From NCBI GenBank assembly GCA_902803125.1, contig CADCOZ010000230.1:1-7517 (forward strand): DNA of 7,517 nt. The letters run 5' to 3'. This document shows, piece after piece, positions 1-5,328 of this stretch (positions are counted from its first letter, which is position 1; the number at the start of each line of letters is the position of its first letter). The stretch comes from an uncultured Ruminococcus sp. (lineage in GTDB: Bacteria > Bacillota > Clostridia > Oscillospirales > Acutalibacteraceae). A program made the translations under genes and the position numbers. Below the pieces are notes generated by a model, which saw nothing but the letters and a program-made list of their open reading frames with translations, was not told the origin of the DNA and did no database searches.

Positions 1-191
1 TATGCAAAGAAACCTTTTTTTACAATCTTATAGGTGGTTTTATCTTTACTTGCAACCTCTTTTGAAAAGTATTCCGTACAGAATCCATTGGAACTGGTGA
101 CACTATAAACAGGAATATCAGCATTAGCTTTATTTCTTTCTGTGTATTCCTGAATATAGTCACCAAGCCGAATTTTTTTCCACTTACTCAC
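1..191 (-). CDS. hsdS: Type I restriction-modification specificity subunit HsdS, N-terminal fragment (runs off the left edge)
   Basis: Read on the minus strand from a GTG at 191, an uninterrupted frame runs to the window edge (63 codons plus 2 nt). It begins MSKWKKIRLGDYIQEYTERN and continues with PVYSVTSSNGF, EYFSKEVASKDKTTYKIV and KKGFFA. This matches the start of the first target recognition domain of HsdS proteins, the DNA-reading subunit that directs HsdM methyltransferase and HsdR endonuclease. The GTG is chosen because the protein then starts at the usual family N-terminus and a GGAGG lies 10 nt upstream; TTG at 197 and GTG at 200 are in-frame alternatives, and a stop at 222-224 closes the frame. 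No hsdM lies directly upstream; the next gene that side is gpsA. The coding part is about 33% G+C against about 50% for gpsA, suggesting horizontal acquisition. Family assignment is from recognised motifs only. Whether the gene is intact or expressed cannot be told here. Confidence 0.8.
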   Translation of the reverse strand, partial: MSKWKKIRLGDYIQEYTERNKANADIPVYSVTSSNGFCTEYFSKEVASKDKTTYKIVKKGFFA

Positions 192-201
192 CCCCAACAC
201 C

Positions 202-206
202 CCTCC
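202..206 (-). promoter_or_regulatory. Ribosome binding site of hsdS
   Basis: GGAGG lies within a longer G-rich run (minus strand 208 to 200), 10 nt before the GTG at 191 and 4 nt before the TTG at 197. The spacing favours GTG 191 as the start, though it is slightly long. Confidence 0.55.
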
Positions 207-219
207 CCATTTCGTATGA

Positions 220-287
220 TTTCAATTGCTTACAATCTGTAAGCGGTTCGCATTTTATCAGATTGCAAACCGTTACAAATTGAAACG
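220..287. repeat. Nested imperfect inverted repeats upstream of hsdS
   Basis: Several dyads overlap here. TTTCAATT (220-227) pairs with AATTGAAA (278-285). GCTTACA-ATC-TGTAAGC (228-244) is a perfect dyad with 7-bp arms. CGGTTCGCA (244-252) pairs with TGCAAACCG (264-272) at 8 of 9 positions. CGTTACAA-A-TTGAAACG (271-287) is a dyad with one mismatch. Similar 17-nt dyads suggest binding sites for a dimeric protein: a regulator or a tyrosine recombinase. Nothing in the window identifies the protein. Confidence 0.6.
252..279 (-). promoter_or_regulatory. Candidate promoter for hsdS (extended -10)
   Basis: On the minus strand a TAAAAT hexamer (257 to 252) is preceded by TGA, giving an extended -10 of the form TGnTAAAAT. 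A TTTGTA sequence (279 to 274) lies 16 nt upstream as a weak -35. The -10 sits between the arms of an inverted repeat (244-252 and 264-272), an arrangement seen at repressor-controlled promoters. The -35 is poor, so this is a candidate only. Confidence 0.4.
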
Positions 288-295
288 CTTTGATT

Positions 296-305
296 TAGTT
301 AACTA
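296..305. repeat. Perfect 10-bp palindrome TAGTTAACTA
   Basis: A self-complementary 10-mer lies in the AT-rich border between hsdS and gpsA. Alone it means little; it is listed because it belongs to a cluster of dyads spanning 220-359. Confidence 0.5.
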
Positions 306-315
306 CATTTTGAAG

Positions 316-344
316 CCAACTGCCGAGAAAATCTCGTCAGTTGG
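316..344 (-). terminator. Strong hairpin downstream of gpsA, possible terminator
   Basis: CCAACTG (316-322) pairs with CAGTTGG (338-344), and inside it CGAGA (324-328) pairs with TCTCG (332-336), with one mismatch between the two stems and a 3-nt loop. It lies 24 bases past the gpsA stop codon in the direction of transcription, so it could end or stabilise that transcript. No run of U follows on the minus strand (the bases read CTTCAAAA), so it is not a textbook intrinsic terminator. Confidence 0.45.
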
Positions 345-359
345 TTACATATCGTAACC
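343..359. repeat. 17-nt dyad GGTTAC-N5-GTAACC
   Basis: GGTTAC (343-348) and GTAACC (354-359) form a perfect 6-bp dyad with a 5-nt centre. Its length and arm sequence resemble the dyad at 228-244 (GCTTAC/GTAAGC), and it overlaps the end of the hairpin at 316-344 by two bases. It may be a second copy of the same binding site. Confidence 0.5.
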
Positions 360-368
360 GAACAGGCT

Positions 369-1325
369 CTAAAATTCTGTTTTGATACTGCGGAGGAATA
401 AATCGGACAGTCCCCGTTTTGCGGTGATTTCGCCGTCAATCACCTGCTTCACCGTTTTGCAGATGGGCAGGTCAACATGGTATTTTTCGCCCAAATATAC
501 CAAGGCTTTGGTGGTGTCAACGCCCTCTGCCAACAGATTGAACTGCTCCCCTTTGACCAGCATTTCACCAAAGCGGCGGTTATGGCTGTATTGTGAAAAC
601 AGCGTGGCTTCATAATCCCCCAAATGACACAGACCATAGGCAGACAGTTCGTTGCCGCCCATCGCTTTTATCAGACGGGCAATTTCACGGGTACCTCTTG
701 ACATTAACGCCCCTTTGAGGGAGGACAGGTTCAGACCGTCCAGCATACCGGCGGCAATACCGATGGTGTTTTTCGCCGCCGCACCGATTTCTGTACCGAT
801 GAGGTCATTCCCGACATAGAAACGAATCAGTTCGCTGGAAAACTGCTGAATCAGAAAATACCGCAAATCCTCGTGGCGGGAATCCAGCACCATACAGTTG
901 GGAATGCCCCGACTGAAATCCTGCGGATGACCCGGACCCACCCAAACGGCCGTGGGAACCTCCGGCAAAAACTCCTCCACAATTTCGGTCAGCCGCTTGC
1001 CGGTATGCACTTCAATACCCTTCATACAGAGTACGATTTTTTTGCCGCTCAGGTCAAACGCCTGCAAACGGGGCAAAAACGAACGTAATGCCTGCGCACT
1101 GATGGAGATAATCATGATATCCGCACTGCTGACCGCCTCTGAAAGGTCGTCCGTTATGCGGATACTCTCCCGAAAAGTCAGCATATTGTTGCGGCGGGTC
1201 TCCCGCAATTCAATGAACTGCGGGGCATCAGACAACCCCCAGATGGTCACCTGATGACCGATTTTGTCCAAGTACCAGCCGATAAACGAACCCCATCGTC
1301 CACAGCCCAAAATTGTAATATTCAT
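369..1325 (-). CDS. gpsA: Glycerol-3-phosphate dehydrogenase [NAD(P)+]
   Basis: This cytoplasmic enzyme reduces dihydroxyacetone phosphate to sn-glycerol-3-phosphate, the backbone for membrane phospholipids. The 318-residue product is close to the family's usual length (about 330). An N-terminal Rossmann fold carries GCGRWG (7-12). MKGIE (101-105) matches the conserved lysine strand, and the C-terminal catalytic domain has the lysine in AAAKNTIGIAAG (K185), SRGTREIARL (209-218) and GDYEATLFSQYSHNR (236-250), the equivalent of the canonical GDL...T...SRNR motif. GPGHPQDFSRGIPN (130-143) stands where most GpsA have a GPSFAxE-like loop, so this is a divergent subfamily. The ATG at 1325 has GGGAGG 8 nt upstream. 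It lies 33 nt after the DUF6062-like gene on the same strand and is probably co-transcribed with it. I am sure of the family. Coenzyme preference cannot be read from the sequence. Confidence 0.93.
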   Translation of the reverse strand: MNITILGCGRWGSFIGWYLDKIGHQVTIWGLSDAPQFIELRETRRNNMLTFRESIRITDDLSEAVSSADIMIISISAQALRSFLPRLQAFDLSGKKIVLCMKGIEVHTGKRLTEIVEEFLPEVPTAVWVGPGHPQDFSRGIPNCMVLDSRHEDLRYFLIQQFSSELIRFYVGNDLIGTEIGAAAKNTIGIAAGMLDGLNLSSLKGALMSRGTREIARLIKAMGGNELSAYGLCHLGDYEATLFSQYSHNRRFGEMLVKGEQFNLLAEGVDTTKALVYLGEKYHVDLPICKTVKQVIDGEITAKRGLSDLFLRSIKTEF

Positions 1326-1358
1326 GGTCAGAGCCTCCCGTATAGCGTTATTGTATGC

Positions 1359-2084
1359 TTATTCAGATGTTTCTTCTTCAAAATCCTCCGGCAGATCCTG
1401 CACCGGCAGTTTATCGCCCGTCAGAAACTCCACCGCACGTTCAATGGCATTTCTGGAATTGCCCCATGACATTCCCGCACTGCGGTAGTCAAACATACGG
1501 CAAAAATGCGAAACCTCATTTTTCAGCGTTATCACATAGCCGCCCGTCAATTTGGAGGTTTCTTCATAGAACGCCTGCAATTGTTTGCCCAGTCCTTTTT
1601 GGTCAACCGTCATCAGCAGATAGAAATGTTCCAGACAGATATAGGGCTGTTCGTGATACAGCTGGCGAAATTCCGGTTCACTCAGCCACATAGCATGGAC
1701 GATCCGCACCATATTTTCCATGTTTTCTTTAATATCCCGACAGATAAAGCAGTCGTTCAGCAGGGCTTCCAGAGCCGCCATGCGTTTTTTATCGGGTTTG
1801 GCCTTTGGTTCCGGCGGCACAAGGGTTTCGGAAATCTGCTGTAAATGGCTTTCTAATATCAGGGCATTCGACAGCCGTTTTCCCTGCTGTACCATCATCG
1901 CAAAGTGACGGTAGCAAAAACCCTGTTCATTGGTTTTCACACGCACATTCGGCTCCATCATGGCCGCTCCGGTAACATATTCTGCCTTCCGCTGTTCCAG
2001 CATATCCCGCATTCGGCACATCGGACACCCGTCCTTCGGCCAAAACACATCATTGATCGGTATACTGCAAATATTCTCCTTCAT
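1359..2084 (-). CDS. DUF6062-like cysteine-rich protein with duplicated CxxC...CxxH modules
   Basis: A 241-residue soluble protein with no signal peptide or membrane segment. I recognise it as resembling the DUF6062 group of Clostridia; its function is unknown. It shows two similar modules: C20-x2-C23 then C57-x2-H60, and C112-x2-C115 then C150-x2-H153. In both, EPxxR begins 21 residues after the second cysteine (44-48 and 136-140), an EQ pair precedes the CxxH (53-54 and 145-146), and HF follows it. The pattern suggests two structural metal sites, probably zinc, formed by internal duplication; that is inference. Residues 90-101 between the modules are proline- and lysine-rich, and the C-terminus is acidic. 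The ATG at 2084 is preceded only by a weak GAAAGG 12 nt upstream. The gene lies directly before gpsA and diverges from the PAP2 gene. Confidence 0.75.
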   Translation of the reverse strand: MKENICSIPINDVFWPKDGCPMCRMRDMLEQRKAEYVTGAAMMEPNVRVKTNEQGFCYRHFAMMVQQGKRLSNALILESHLQQISETLVPPEPKAKPDKKRMAALEALLNDCFICRDIKENMENMVRIVHAMWLSEPEFRQLYHEQPYICLEHFYLLMTVDQKGLGKQLQAFYEETSKLTGGYVITLKNEVSHFCRMFDYRSAGMSWGNSRNAIERAVEFLTGDKLPVQDLPEDFEEETSE

Positions 2085-2120
2085 TATCTGTCACAACCTT
2101 TCTGTTGGTTTCTTTTATCC

Positions 2121-2184
2121 GTCAGTCCCCTTGGGGGAAACCTTTTGCCGGCGAGCAGATGTTCATCTCAAAGTTCGGCAAAAG
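2121..2184. repeat. Partial copy of an intergenic palindromic repeat
   Basis: Bases 2121-2154 resemble the left half of the palindrome near 2835-2868: both have GTCAG, then TTGGGGGAAA, a C/T-rich stretch and GGCGA. The right half here is different: only CTTTTGCCG (2142-2150) finds a partner, CGGCAAAAG (2176-2184), forming a 9-bp stem with a 25-nt loop. It lies in the leader region of the minus-strand DUF6062-like gene and upstream of the plus-strand PAP2 promoter. Confidence 0.5.
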
Positions 2185-2198
2185 AATGAGGATAAGTC

Positions 2199-2227
2199 AT
2201 TGTATTTTGGAATAGAATTTGATATAA
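2199..2227 (-). promoter_or_regulatory. Candidate promoter for the DUF6062-like gene and gpsA
   Basis: On the minus strand TTATAT (2227 to 2222) and TACAAT (2204 to 2199) are 17 nt apart. They overlap the opposing PAP2 promoter almost exactly. The -35 is weak, so the call depends mainly on the TACAAT box and on the need for a promoter upstream of the gene at 2084. Confidence 0.35.
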
Positions 2228-2228
2228 T
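2200..2228 (+). promoter_or_regulatory. Sigma-A type promoter of the PAP2 gene
   Basis: TTGTAT (2200-2205) and a perfect TATAAT (2223-2228) are separated by 17 nt. Transcription would start near 2235, giving a leader of about 27 nt that holds the AGGAGG (2247-2252) found 9 nt before the ATG at 2262. Confidence 0.75.
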
Positions 2229-2261
2229 AGACAAGGATTAACGATTAGGAGGTACTTTTTA

Positions 2262-2825
2262 ATGGATTGGGAATTTACGGTACTGAACTATATTCAGTGG
2301 TATTGTCGAAATGACTTTTTGGACAAACTCATGCCGGTGGTATCTTTCATGGGAAAGCTGTCGCTGATTTGGGTGATACTGGCGGTTGTGTGCCTGTGCA
2401 TCAAAAAAACACGGCCGTTGGGCAGAAGTTTGACCTGTTATCTGCTGTTTGATTTAGTGGCTATCAACGGGATTATTAAACCGATTGTCAACCGACTGCG
2501 TCCGTGCGTTTTGAACGATACCGTCCAGATGTTGGTCAGTACGCCGTTTGATGCTTCTTTCCCTTCAGGCCATACAGCGTTTGCTTTCGGAGCCGCCACC
2601 ATCTTGTTCATCTATAACAAGTGGGTCGGACTGGCCGCTTATGCCTTTGCGTTCCTGATGGGCTTCTCCCGTCTGTATTTATACGTCCATTTCCCGACAG
2701 ATGTCCTGATGGGGGCTGTCTTTGGGGTGGTATTCGCTATTCTTGCTTACAAACTGGAGCAAATGCTCTTCGAAAAGGGTCAGCCGATTTTCCGCTTGAA
2801 ACGCCCCAGCACTATAAACCGCTAA
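2262..2825 (+). CDS. PAP2-family membrane phosphatase, probably undecaprenyl-diphosphatase-like
   Basis: An integral membrane lipid phosphatase of the PAP2 superfamily, which hydrolyses lipid phosphates or pyrophosphates such as undecaprenyl pyrophosphate or phosphatidic acid. All three signature motifs are present in the 187 residues: KX6RP (K73 to R80-P81), PSGH (101-104) and SRX5HX3D (S136, R137, H143, D147). H104 and H143 are the expected catalytic histidines and D147 the charge-relay residue. Hydrophobic segments near 35-47, 58-72, 105-117, 121-136 and 146-163 fit the usual multi-pass fold. It has its own promoter and a strong AGGAGG, stands alone on the plus strand, and converges on rsmA. 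The exact substrate cannot be decided from sequence: BcrC-like undecaprenyl pyrophosphate recycling is plausible, and phosphatidylglycerophosphate phosphatase is an alternative. Confidence 0.9.
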   Translation: MDWEFTVLNYIQWYCRNDFLDKLMPVVSFMGKLSLIWVILAVVCLCIKKTRPLGRSLTCYLLFDLVAINGIIKPIVNRLRPCVLNDTVQMLVSTPFDASFPSGHTAFAFGAATILFIYNKWVGLAAYAFAFLMGFSRLYLYVHFPTDVLMGAVFGVVFAILAYKLEQMLFEKGQPIFRLKRPSTINR

Positions 2826-2834
2826 AAACCGTCC

Positions 2835-2908
2835 GTCAGCCACTTGGGGGAAAACTTTTTCTGGCGAAAAAAAGTTTTCCCCCAACCCCCCTTTCAAAAT
2901 TCGCTGAC
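2835..2908. repeat. Palindromic element between convergent genes (17-bp perfect stem)
   Basis: TTGGGGGAAAACTTTTT (2844-2860) is the exact reverse complement of 2869-2885, with an 8-nt loop (2861-2868). A further 6-bp pair, GTCAGC (2835-2840) with GCTGAC (2903-2908), encloses it. It sits 9 nt beyond the PAP2 stop and 37 nt beyond the rsmA stop, so it may act as a two-way terminator or transcript-end hairpin. Neither strand has a clean U-run after the stem. A half copy exists at 2121-2154, so it looks like a dispersed repeat. Confidence 0.75.
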
Positions 2909-2922
2909 TTGACCTATATCAA

Positions 2923-2964
2923 CATTATTCATTATTCGTTATTCATTATTCATTATTCATTACT
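2923..2964. repeat. Tandem repeat of a 7-nt unit (6 copies of CATTATT)
   Basis: Six consecutive heptamers read CATTATT, CATTATT, CGTTATT, CATTATT, CATTATT and CATTACT. On the minus strand the array overlaps the end of rsmA: the final codons (VMNNE) and the TAA at 2948-2946 come from it. It is a simple-sequence repeat with a unit that is not a multiple of three, so unit gain or loss would change the last RsmA residues. Confidence 0.9.
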
Positions 2965-3842
2965 TCTGGTTTGGAGAGCAAAGCACTCCAATTGCCAATT
3001 TCCGCAGTGATGGCGGCGAATTGGGACATGGTCATTTCTTCGGCACGGGCTTTGTCGGAGATGCCGGCCGCTGACAGACAGGCGGTGATGGTCGCTTTGG
3101 GAATAGACAGGCCGGCACTGAGAGAATTGCTCAGCGTTTTGCGGCGTTGGAGGAAGGCCGCTTTGACTACTTTGAAAAATAATCGCTCGTCAGCCGCCTG
3201 TATGGGCGGCTCTTTTAATATATTCAAGCGGATAACTGCCGAATCTACTTTGGGAGCCGGTAAAAAACTGCCCGCCGATACCTTGAACAGCTGTTCCGGC
3301 TCACAATAATAATGTACCGCCGCACTGATGGCACCCGATGCACGGGTGCCGGGCGCTGCACATATTCTGTCGGCGGCTTCCTTCTGCACCATTACGGTGA
3401 TGGCTTTCACCGGCAGACGCTCCTCTAACAGCCGCATTAACAGCGGCGAGGTAATATAATACGGCAGGTTGGCACAGATGACAACCTCTTCATCGGGAAA
3501 TTCTTCCCGTATCAGCTGATGAAAGTCCAGCTTCATCGCATCGGCACACCGTACCTTCACGTTGTCATGCTCCGCTAAGGTTTCCGAAAGTACCGGCAAC
3601 AGCCGCTTGTCCAGCTCTACCGCCACCACTTTATCAGCCAAAAGTGCTAATTCATGCGTCAGTACACCGGCACCGGGGCCAATTTCAATCACGCCCGTGT
3701 GTGTTCCCGCTCCGCAAAGAGCCGCCATTTTCGGACAAACAGACGGATTGACCAGAAAATTCTGTCCCAATGCTTTGGAGAACGTGAAGCCGTGCCGGCT
3801 GAGAACGCCTTTGACATAGTTGATATCGGTCAGTTTGCTCAT
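2946..3842 (-). CDS. rsmA: 16S rRNA (adenine1518-N6/adenine1519-N6)-dimethyltransferase
   Basis: RsmA (KsgA) uses S-adenosylmethionine to dimethylate two adjacent adenines near the 3' end of 16S rRNA during small-subunit assembly; loss in other bacteria gives kasugamycin resistance. In the 298-residue product GQNFL (26-30) is followed by the SAM-binding EIGPGAGVLT (53-62), the acidic E76-L-D end of strand 2, the catalytic NLPYYIT (125-131), QKEAADRI (153-160), FLPAPKVDSAV (193-203) and RRKTL (233-237). The small helical C-terminal domain is present. The ATG at 3842 is chosen because it has AAGGA 10 nt upstream and starts just before the conserved N-terminus. In-frame ATGs at 3860 and 3941 would add 6 or 33 unconserved residues, the latter overlapping trkH. 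It starts 22 nt after the trkH stop and is probably in the same operon. Its last residues come from a tandem repeat. Confidence 0.95.
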   Translation of the reverse strand: MSKLTDINYVKGVLSRHGFTFSKALGQNFLVNPSVCPKMAALCGAGTHTGVIEIGPGAGVLTHELALLADKVVAVELDKRLLPVLSETLAEHDNVKVRCADAMKLDFHQLIREEFPDEEVVICANLPYYITSPLLMRLLEERLPVKAITVMVQKEAADRICAAPGTRASGAISAAVHYYCEPEQLFKVSAGSFLPAPKVDSAVIRLNILKEPPIQAADERLFFKVVKAAFLQRRKTLSNSLSAGLSIPKATITACLSAAGISDKARAEEMTMSQFAAITAEIGNWSALLSKPEVMNNE

Positions 3843-3852
3843 AGTGTTGTTT

Positions 3853-3857
3853 TCCTT
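3853..3857 (-). promoter_or_regulatory. Ribosome binding site deciding the rsmA start
   Basis: AAGGA on the minus strand lies 10 nt before the ATG at 3842, in the trkH-rsmA gap. The alternative ATG at 3860 has only AAAGAA upstream. Confidence 0.6.
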
Positions 3858-3864
3858 CATATGC

Positions 3865-5313
3865 TTATTTCTTTGTCCATGTTCTGGGGTAGAACGCCAG
3901 CAGGACAGGGTAGATTTCCAGTCGCCCGAACAGCATCGCAAAGGTCAGCACCAGTTTGGAGAACCACGAATAGCCGCCAAAGCCTTCCATGGGTCCCACC
4001 AATCCGAAACCGGGGCCTACGTTATTACAGCAGGTGACAGAAGCCGTCAGGTTCGATTGCACATCAAAGGACGGTTCGAACGACAACAGCAGGAACGTGG
4101 CGGCAATCAGCACGATATACAGGGCAAAATAAGTGGTAACACCGTGCATGGTTTCATCGTCCAGTGTTTTGCCTTCAAACTTTACCGCCGCCACCGAACG
4201 GGGATGCAGTAAGTGACGGATATCTTTCTGAATGGCTTTCAGCATGATAATGACTCTGGACAGCTTCAGACCGCCCGCTGTTGAACCCGCACAGCCGCCC
4301 AAGAACATCAGGATAAAAATCACGCCTTTGGCTAAATCCGGCCACAGGTTGAAATCGGCGGTCGAGAAACCCGCAGTGGACACAATGGACGCCACCTGAA
4401 AGCATGAATGACGAACGGAATCGCCAAAGTTGTTATAAATCGGGTAAATGCTGTAGGTGATGATACCTGATGCCACCAGCAGGATACCTAAATAGAACCA
4501 CAGTTCCCGATTGCCGAAAACGGTTTTGAATTTTCGGAGCAAAAGGAAGTAGAACAGGTTGAAGTTCACGCCGAACAGCACCATAAAGACCGTAATGACC
4601 CACTGAATATAGGGGCTGTAACTGGCGATGGAATCGGAATGAATGCCGAAACCGCCTGTGCCGGCTGTGCCGAGGGCGTGAACCGCCGCATCGAACAGCG
4701 GCATTTGACCCAACAGCAGGAAAACAAATTCCAAAAATGTCAGAGCAAAGTAGAGATAATACAGAATGCGTGCCGTTTCTTTGATTTTGGGAACAATTTT
4801 GCCTACCACCGGCCCCGCCATTTCTGCCCGCAGAATATGAATGGAACGTCCCGAATCGGACGGCAGAATTGCCATAATCAGCACCAGCACACCCATGCCG
4901 CCCAGCCAGTGCGTAAAGCTCCGCCAAAAGAGCATACCATAGCTCATGCTTTCCACTTCCCGCAGAATGGACGCGCCGGTAGTCGTAAAGCCGCTGACCG
5001 TTTCAAAAAAGGCATCGAAAAAATTAGGAATTTCCTGACTGATCAAAAAAGGCAGACAGCCCAACAGTGACAGAAAAAGCCATGCAAACGTGACAATAAT
5101 AAACCCTTCTCTGGCATAAATCACCCGACTGTGCGGTTTGGCCACCAGCCTCATCACCAAGCCCGTTACAGAGGCTATAATGATCGTTAAAGAAAACGCA
5201 AAAACGCCGTTCAATTCCTGATAGCACAAAGCCACGATGGTTGGCAGCATCAGCACAACAGCTTCCAGCAGGATAATGCTGCCGACCATATAAATAATCA
5301 TTCTGCGGTTCAT
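3865..5313 (-). CDS. trkH: Trk potassium uptake system membrane protein TrkH
   Basis: The ion-conducting subunit of a Trk/Ktr-type K+ transporter in the cytoplasmic membrane. At 482 residues it has typical TrkH length. Four pore-loop repeats can be seen, each with the selectivity-filter glycine: SGFTTTGAS (107-115), GTAGTGGFG (215-223), VSTAGFSTAD (311-320) and NNVGPGFGLVG (430-440). GGCAGSTAGGLKLSR (339-353) and the C-terminal FGRLEIYPVL (462-471) are also characteristic. Many hydrophobic segments cover most of the chain, starting at about 7-30. The ATG at 5313 lies 15 nt after the trkA stop with an AAAGGG-like ribosome site between them, so both subunits are made from one transcript. TrkH works as a dimer on a ring of TrkA, which gates it in response to nucleotides. 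Nothing appears broken. Confidence 0.96.
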   Translation of the reverse strand: MNRRMIIYMVGSIILLEAVVLMLPTIVALCYQELNGVFAFSLTIIIASVTGLVMRLVAKPHSRVIYAREGFIIVTFAWLFLSLLGCLPFLISQEIPNFFDAFFETVSGFTTTGASILREVESMSYGMLFWRSFTHWLGGMGVLVLIMAILPSDSGRSIHILRAEMAGPVVGKIVPKIKETARILYYLYFALTFLEFVFLLLGQMPLFDAAVHALGTAGTGGFGIHSDSIASYSPYIQWVITVFMVLFGVNFNLFYFLLLRKFKTVFGNRELWFYLGILLVASGIITYSIYPIYNNFGDSVRHSCFQVASIVSTAGFSTADFNLWPDLAKGVIFILMFLGGCAGSTAGGLKLSRVIIMLKAIQKDIRHLLHPRSVAAVKFEGKTLDDETMHGVTTYFALYIVLIAATFLLLSFEPSFDVQSNLTASVTCCNNVGPGFGLVGPMEGFGGYSWFSKLVLTFAMLFGRLEIYPVLLAFYPRTWTKK

Positions 5314-5328
5314 GACAGTACCCTTTCT

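Noticed and set aside
316..344. Textbook intrinsic terminator of gpsA
   Set aside because: The hairpin is strong, but no U-run follows on the minus strand, so it is listed only as a possible terminator.
2923..2964. CRISPR array
   Set aside because: The units are 7 nt, directly abutting and with no spacers; it is a simple tandem repeat.
3843..3941. A 33-residue N-terminal extension of RsmA overlapping the end of trkH
   Set aside because: The added residues are unconserved and lie in another frame of trkH. The ATG at 3842 has its own ribosome site.
4175..4927. Minus-strand open frames inside trkH (4175-4405 and 4433-4927)
   Set aside because: They are alternate-frame shadows of an intact, motif-rich trkH and carry no recognisable domain.
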